Below, one piece after another: positions 59,932-64,000 of a stretch of 64,000 bases of DNA (the stretch's first letter is position 1; each line of letters starts with the position of its first letter). A program made the position numbers and the translations under genes. The stretch comes from Verrucomicrobiaceae bacterium (lineage in GTDB: Bacteria; Verrucomicrobiota; Verrucomicrobiia; Verrucomicrobiales; Verrucomicrobiaceae): assembly GCA_015075365.1 (NCBI GenBank), contig JABTUN010000004.1, positions 310,001 to 374,000 on the forward strand, in the 5' to 3' direction. The notes beneath the pieces were generated by a model. It was not told where the DNA came from, ran no database searches, and saw nothing but the letters and a program-made list of their open reading frames with translations.

Positions 59932-60690
59932 ATGTCCCGACCCAACCTCCTCCTCGGCGTGAACATCGACCACGTCGTCACCCTGCGCCAGGCGCGCTAC
60001 CGCCAGATGCTGGACTCTCCGAACGCGGAACCCTCCGTGCTGGCTGCCGCGCTCACCGCGGAGACAGCCGGCGCGCACTCGATCACCGTGCATCTCCGCG
60101 CTGACCGCCGGCACATCCAGGACGCGGATGTGGCCCTGCTCCGCCGGGAAATCCGCACCAAATTAAACCTCGAAATGGGCAACACGGCGGAGATCCTGGC
60201 GATCGCGTTACAGGTACGGCCGGACTTTGTCTGCATGGTGCCGGAAAATCGCGAAGAAGTCACCACCGAGGGCGGCCTGGATGTCGCAGGCCAGCGCGCG
60301 GCCCTGCGCGCCACCGTCAAGGCGCTGCAGGACAATGGCACGCGCGTGAGCATGTTCATCGATCCGGATCTCGAGCAGGTGCGCGCCAGCGCGGACATCG
60401 GCGCGGCGATGATCGAACTGCACACGGGCACCTTTGCCAATGCCACGGGAGCCTCTCGCGCGGCGGAGGTGGCACGCCTCCAGGCCGCGGCGGAACTGGG
60501 GCACGAGCTGGGCCTGCAAATCAACGCCGGTCACGGCCTGACGACGACCAATCTGCCGGACCTCTGGTCTGTGCCGAACCTCGCGGAGCTCAACATCGGC
60601 CACCACATCGTCTCGCGCGCCATTTTCATCGGTCTCGACGCGGCGGTGCGTGAGATGCTCGCCGTCATGGCCACCTATCCAGCCGCATGA
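59932..60690 (+). CDS. pdxJ: Pyridoxine 5'-phosphate synthase
   Basis: Protein of 252 residues, a TIM barrel typical of PdxJ: LGVNIDHVVTLRQARY, AGAHSITVHLRADRRHIQDADV, KLNLEMGNTAEI, CMVPENREEVTTEGGLDV, VSMFIDPDLEQV, IELHTGTFANA, and INAGHGLTTTNL. All signature residues visible. It condenses 1-deoxyxylulose 5-phosphate with 3-amino-2-oxopropyl phosphate in vitamin B6 synthesis. Its stop overlaps the acpS start (ATGA at 60687-60690), the conserved pdxJ-acpS pair of many bacteria. Confidence 0.97.
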   Translation: MSRPNLLLGVNIDHVVTLRQARYRQMLDSPNAEPSVLAAALTAETAGAHSITVHLRADRRHIQDADVALLRREIRTKLNLEMGNTAEILAIALQVRPDFVCMVPENREEVTTEGGLDVAGQRAALRATVKALQDNGTRVSMFIDPDLEQVRASADIGAAMIELHTGTFANATGASRAAEVARLQAAAELGHELGLQINAGHGLTTTNLPDLWSVPNLAELNIGHHIVSRAIFIGLDAAVREMLAVMATYPAA

Positions 60691-61070
60691 TCACGGGCAT
60701 CGGCATCGACCTCGTCGAGGTGGCGCGCATTCGCGACCTCCTTGCCGCGCACGGCGGCCGCTTCAAGGCGCGCGCCTTCACCGCCGCCGAGATCGCCTAC
60801 TGCGACTCGAACGCGGACGCCGCCATCCACTACGCCGCCCGTTTCGCCGCCAAGGAGGCCGCCGCCAAGGCCCTGGGCACCGGTTTGTGGTCCGAGGCCG
60901 GCATCAACTGGACGGACATCGAGGTCCTGCGCGCGGCAGACGGCAGACCGTCGCTGCAATTTCACCACAATGCCGCCACGCTCACCGCCGGCCTGCGCGC
61001 CCATCTTTCCATGACGCATACCAAGGAGCAGGCGATGGCGCAGGTGATCCTGGAGACCGCGGCAGCCTGA
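60687..61070 (+). CDS. acpS: Holo-acyl-carrier-protein synthase
   Basis: Protein of 127 residues. Mg ligand Asp8 lies in MITGIGIDLVEVARI and Glu near 57 in AARFAAKEAAAKALG, both AcpS signatures. A late LRAHLSMTHTKEQAMAQVIL holds the conserved SxTHxxxxA motif. It moves 4'-phosphopantetheine from CoA to acyl carrier protein, an essential step of fatty acid synthesis. Coupled to pdxJ by a 4-bp overlap. Convergent with the XylR-type regulator, 10 bp between stops. Confidence 0.95.
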   Translation: MITGIGIDLVEVARIRDLLAAHGGRFKARAFTAAEIAYCDSNADAAIHYAARFAAKEAAAKALGTGLWSEAGINWTDIEVLRAADGRPSLQFHHNAATLTAGLRAHLSMTHTKEQAMAQVILETAAA

Positions 61071-61080
61071 AGCGCGTGCC

Positions 61081-62223
61081 TCACACGGCGCGCTTCCGCC
61101 GGAACTCGCCCGGCGTCATGCCATGGCGCTTCCGAAACGCCTCCGCCATGTATTGAGGATGATTGAAGCCGCACTTCGCCGCGATGGCATCGAGCGTGAG
61201 GTCCGTTTCGACGAGGAGCCTCTGCACGGCGGCAAAACGCAGCCGCGCGATCTCCTCGCCGGGACTGCGGCCGATCAGCGTCTTCATGCGGCGCTCCAGC
61301 ATGCTGCGTGACAGCGCCGCCTCGCGCGCCACGCGGCCCACATCGATCTGCTCCGTGGCGTTTTGACGGATGAAGCGCAGCGCCGTGGCGATGCGCGGGT
61401 CCTCCACCGCCACGATGTCACTCGACTGTCTCGTCACGATGTCACCGGGTGCGTGGAGATGCTGCTCGCCCGGCTTCGGGATGTGTTTCCCGGTCATCCA
61501 AGCGTGCAGCAGGCGCGCGGCGTCGTAGCCGACCGCCTGTCCGCGCAGCCGCAGGCTCGACAGAGGCGGCGAAGCGGTCTCGCAAAGCATGTTGTCATTC
61601 TCCGCGCCCACCACGGCCAGCTCCTCCGGCACCGCGATGCCCGCGCGCCGCGCCGCGTCCAGCACCCAGAAGCCCATCTGGTCGTTTACGGCGAAAACGC
61701 CGGCCGGTTTTGGCAATCCGCGCAGCCAATCGGCCAGATCGCGCTGGTGCTGCTCCCAGTTCGCGCGTTTCGATTGAAACACGGGACAGTCAAAACCCGC
61801 GTCACGCACGGCCTGGATGAAGGTGTCCCGCCGCTCGATGAAAAAGTTCTCCGAAGCGTCCTGCACGCAGGCGAAGTGATGAAAGCCCAGCGCGCGAAAA
61901 TGCGCGGCCACGCGGCTGCCGATCACGCTGTTGTCCATGCCCACAAAGGGAAACGGATGCTTCAACACACTCGTGCGCAGTTCCACGACCGGCAGTTTTG
62001 TCTTTTTGAGCTGTCGCAGCAGCGCCTCATCAACCGTGCGGGAAAGAATGCCGTCGCCGCGCCAGTTTTTCAGCCAGTCCGGGAAGCTGCTGCGTAAATC
62101 ACGCGGCTCCAGATACAGCGACCACGGCCCGTGCTCCGCCACATAACGCCGGATGCCGCGCACGATGTCTCGCCCATAAGAGCGCGAGGTATCGACAAGG
62201 ATGGCAACGGAGGGCAGCGGCAT
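61081..62223 (-). CDS. XylR-type regulator (LacI-like sensor domain plus AraC HTH)
   Basis: Protein of 380 residues. Residues 1-265 resemble a periplasmic-binding/LacI effector domain (SVAILVDTSRSYGRDIVRGIRRYV; GMDNSVIGSRVAAHFRALGFHHFA; VGAENDNMLCETASPPLSSL). Residues 280-375 are an AraC DNA-binding domain with the double helix-turn-helix (VGRVAREAALSRSMLERRMK; LDAIAAKCGFNHPQYMAEAFRKRHGMTPGEFR). This is the XylR family of sugar-responsive activators, very numerous in Verrucomicrobia and Planctomycetes. Ligand unknown; no sugar gene is adjacent. It follows the ferritin-like gene by 30 bp on the same strand. Confidence 0.92.
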   Translation of the reverse strand: MPLPSVAILVDTSRSYGRDIVRGIRRYVAEHGPWSLYLEPRDLRSSFPDWLKNWRGDGILSRTVDEALLRQLKKTKLPVVELRTSVLKHPFPFVGMDNSVIGSRVAAHFRALGFHHFACVQDASENFFIERRDTFIQAVRDAGFDCPVFQSKRANWEQHQRDLADWLRGLPKPAGVFAVNDQMGFWVLDAARRAGIAVPEELAVVGAENDNMLCETASPPLSSLRLRGQAVGYDAARLLHAWMTGKHIPKPGEQHLHAPGDIVTRQSSDIVAVEDPRIATALRFIRQNATEQIDVGRVAREAALSRSMLERRMKTLIGRSPGEEIARLRFAAVQRLLVETDLTLDAIAAKCGFNHPQYMAEAFRKRHGMTPGEFRRKRAV

Positions 62224-62253
62224 GACGGGAGACACCGCAAGTGGTCAAGAGGG

Positions 62254-63018
62254 TCAAGTTGTCGTCAAGACAGCCTTCGTGGCCGTTTGCGCGTCCGAAG
62301 CGCTGATTTTGGATTCCAGCCGGTCCATGAAGCGCTCCAGGCTCTGCGTGCAGCGGGAACGAAAAGCGGCCGGACTGACTTCGATGGCTTGTAGGCAGTC
62401 TCTATGATCAAGCGATACCACGCCGGCGACGAAACGATGGATGAGACGAAATTGAAGGCACCACAAACGGCGCAGCGCGGGTGAGAACTCCTGCAAACGC
62501 TCGGCGAGGAACTGGCGCTGGAATTCGAGGTGCTTCATCTCGTCGCGCAGCAGTTTGTGGGAGACTTGTTTCACCGCGGGATCGGCGCAGCGAAGGTAGA
62601 GAAGACCAAAATACACTTCCGCGACGAGTTCAGCAGTGAGGAGGATCTGGATGTTGAACTCGAGGTTCACGAGATTGCGCGCCCAGCGGAAGATGGAGTT
62701 CGTCCACTGCTTGTGAAGCAGCGGCTGCTTCAAGTGCCCGATGAGCCTCCCGAGCAAGGCGGCGTGGCTTTGCTCCTCGGCGACGAAGAGGTCGATCGCA
62801 CGCTGATAGCCTGTGAACTGCGCCAGCGGAGCAATGACCTTAGCGTAGCGCTTGAGTCGCGTGCCGCCGCCGCTTTCGCCGAGTTGAAAAACGGCCAACG
62901 AGCGGGCGATGGGGGCTCGGATAGCCTCGGGAAGCACGCAGGGCGCTGCCGGCAGCTTCATCGTGTCATTGAGACGGGTGTTGGCTTCGTAGTGGTTGAT
63001 CCAGTATTGGGTGTTCAT
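62254..63018 (-). CDS. Ferritin-like diiron protein
   Basis: Protein of 254 residues. The helical core shows a two-iron pattern: FVAEEQSHAALLGRLI (Glu..ExxH), then a helix with TAELVAEVYFGLLY (Glu), and LLRDEMKHLEFQRQFL (second ExxH). The spacing fits a ferritin-like, tRNA-hydroxylase or AurF-like oxygenase fold, without a known subfamily. The N-terminus and the last 30 residues appear disordered. It begins 14 bp after the ispH stop on the same strand, so the two are probably co-transcribed. Suggested as an oxidase or hydroxylase; substrate unknown. Confidence 0.72.
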   Translation of the reverse strand: MNTQYWINHYEANTRLNDTMKLPAAPCVLPEAIRAPIARSLAVFQLGESGGGTRLKRYAKVIAPLAQFTGYQRAIDLFVAEEQSHAALLGRLIGHLKQPLLHKQWTNSIFRWARNLVNLEFNIQILLTAELVAEVYFGLLYLRCADPAVKQVSHKLLRDEMKHLEFQRQFLAERLQEFSPALRRLWCLQFRLIHRFVAGVVSLDHRDCLQAIEVSPAAFRSRCTQSLERFMDRLESKISASDAQTATKAVLTTT

Positions 63019-63032
63019 GGTGTGTGGGTGGG

Positions 63033-63869
63033 TTAGAAGGTTTTCAGACGCTCGACGACAGCATCGACCGTCTCATCGAGTGTGGACGTGCCTGCGGTGA
63101 CGCCCACGTTTTGAGCGGCGGCAAACCACGCGGGCTCCAGCTCGGCATCGCTTTCGATTTGCAGCACCTGCGCTCCGAGCGCGGCGGCCTTTTCGGCGAG
63201 CTGACGCGTGTTGTTGCTGTTCCGTCCGCCGATGACGACGACGTGGTCGCAATGCCGGCAAAGGTCTTCGAGCGCTGTCTGCCGCTGTTTGGTGGGATGA
63301 CAGATCGTGTCGATGAAACGCACCTCACTGGCCGGGAAGCGTTGTTTGATCGAAGCGACGAGGCGCAGCGCCACTTCGACCGGTTGAGTGGTTTGCGAAA
63401 CGACGCCGAGACGCGGATGTGGGGTGATTTGATCCAAGTCGGCCTCGGAAAGCACAACAACGGCCTGCGGATGATCGCCAACAAGTCCACGCACCTCGAC
63501 GTGTGCCTGCTGACCGATGACGATGGGCTGATAACCTTCGCGCACGAGCATGGCGAGAGCTTGGTGGGCCTTGTGAACGAGCGGGCAGGTCGTGTCGGTG
63601 ATCTCGTGGCCGCTTTGCCGCCACGAAGCACGATGTGCATCCGAGGCACCGTGCGCGGTGATGACGACGTGATGCGTGGTGGAACTGCCGAGGTCGTTCA
63701 GATCGCCTTTTCGAGCGCCGACGGCGCTGAGATGGCGGTCCACGAGCGGGTTGTGGACGAGCTGGCCGAGGATGGTGACCGGCTGGCGCTTGGCGGCATC
63801 GTGCGTGGCGCGGAGGGCGTCGCGCACGCCGAAGCACATGCCGTGATGTTGGGCGAGGATGATGTTCAT
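63033..63869 (-). CDS. ispH: 4-hydroxy-3-methylbut-2-enyl diphosphate reductase
   Basis: Protein of 278 residues from MNIILAQHHGMCFGV. The three Fe-S ligands are Cys12 (GMCFGV), Cys95 (TDTTCPLVHK) and Cys190 (IDTICHPTKQRQ). Active-site His123 and Glu125 lie in AHVEVRGLVG, and VIGGRNSNNTRQL binds the diphosphate. The last step of the MEP pathway, making IPP and DMAPP from HMBPP. Start 14 codons downstream of an in-frame ATG that adds no family sequence. 49 bp after a regulator gene on the same strand, 14 bp before the ferritin-like gene. Confidence 0.93.
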   Translation of the reverse strand: MNIILAQHHGMCFGVRDALRATHDAAKRQPVTILGQLVHNPLVDRHLSAVGARKGDLNDLGSSTTHHVVITAHGASDAHRASWRQSGHEITDTTCPLVHKAHQALAMLVREGYQPIVIGQQAHVEVRGLVGDHPQAVVVLSEADLDQITPHPRLGVVSQTTQPVEVALRLVASIKQRFPASEVRFIDTICHPTKQRQTALEDLCRHCDHVVVIGGRNSNNTRQLAEKAAALGAQVLQIESDAELEPAWFAAAQNVGVTAGTSTLDETVDAVVERLKTF

Positions 63870-63918
63870 GGGGTGTGTTGGTTTACTTTGTGGCGCAAAG
63901 TGATTGGGCAAAATGAGT

Positions 63919-64000
63919 TCAGGAGGGCTTCGCGGCCTTCACGATGGCCTCGAGGAGGTCGATGTGGGTTTTGAAGGCTTTTCGTCCCGCGGCGGTGAGC
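63919..64000 (-). CDS. 3' end of a winged-helix transcriptional regulator (partial)
   Basis: The last 26 residues are visible: LTAAGRKAFKTHIDLLEAIV followed by KAAKPS and a stop at 63919-63921. The LTxxGRxAFxxHxxxLxxIV ending is characteristic of the MarR-like winged-helix 'DNA-binding domain' proteins found in actinobacteria, planctomycetes and verrucomicrobia. The rest of the gene lies beyond the window. Upstream of ispH on the same strand. Confidence 0.65.
   Translation of the reverse strand, partial: LTAAGRKAFKTHIDLLEAIVKAAKPS

Overview
This 64 kb window is high-GC chromosomal DNA from a member of the Verrucomicrobia, probably Verrucomicrobiaceae or a close Prosthecobacter-like relative. 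The lineage is inferred from gene content, not from a marker gene. The pointers are planctomycete/verrucomicrobial-type cytochrome proteins (15721-18864, 50405-53419, 55889-56845), a Tat-exported DUF1501 protein, a DUF1080 3-keto-glycoside hydrolase next to a Gfo/Idh/MocA oxidoreductase, an SHD1-type esterase, a delta-60 repeat protein, and intergenic DNA full of short palindromes.

Layout. 1-2.1 kb: a gene fragment, a fibronectin-III protein and a collagen-like protein separated by a 95-bp tandem repeat. 2.1-8.7 kb: a giant secreted beta-propeller protein, the Fe-S carrier Mrp, a purC-like synthase and two tRNAs. 8.8-15.7 kb: DUF1501 protein, two toxin-antitoxin modules, an ATPase, MBL hydrolase, mutY, rnhC and an HU protein. 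15.7-22.5 kb: a large PVC-type cytochrome, a third toxin-antitoxin module, a large DUF4261-like protein and a DUF1080 hydrolase. 22.5-27.1 kb: a leftward gene string (NlpC/P60 hydrolase, ECF-type sigma factor, Gfo/Idh/MocA oxidoreductase, small protein, thioredoxin-protease fusion). 27.1-31 kb: accessory DNA with a three-cassette integron-type array and dense repeats. 31-44 kb: mostly housekeeping and envelope genes (glcF, FHA-cyclase, mntR, rlpA, nuoG, amidase, gph, L,D-transpeptidase, rsgA, SGNH protein, esterase, Fur-family regulator, EVE protein) and a fourth toxin-antitoxin module. 44-64 kb: dnaE, hypothetical genes, a second FHA-cyclase, a DUF1592 cytochrome protein, punA, glgC, an LRR cytochrome protein, bcp, gltX, pdxJ-acpS, an AraC-type regulator, a ferritin-like protein with ispH, and the end of a winged-helix regulator.

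Two things stand out. First, 27365-29271 carries recombination sites with the full attC plan: AAC/GTT ends, 5-nt unpaired spacers, inner arms with one extrahelical base, and a variable loop. They alternate with three small leftward orphan genes, and there is no integrase in the window. This is an integron cassette cluster lacking its integrase (CALIN-like), and two of its three sites look damaged at the crossover end.

Second, three separate places show the same topology: an intact gene, then inserted cargo, then a second copy of the 3' end of that gene. They are mrp / delta-60 gene / 59-bp mrp tail; PVC cytochrome / toxin-antitoxin / 234-bp cytochrome tail; and, more weakly, DUF1501 / PIN toxin-antitoxin / 36-bp DUF1501 fragment. 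This suggests that accessory genes arrive by integration or recombination into gene 3' ends, with the host gene kept whole.

Palindromic repeats also sit in frame inside coding sequences (cytochrome 15721-18864, dnaE). Most protein functions are called from motifs read by eye. Starts were chosen by signal peptide, overlap and family length, because Shine-Dalgarno sequences are mostly weak or absent here.
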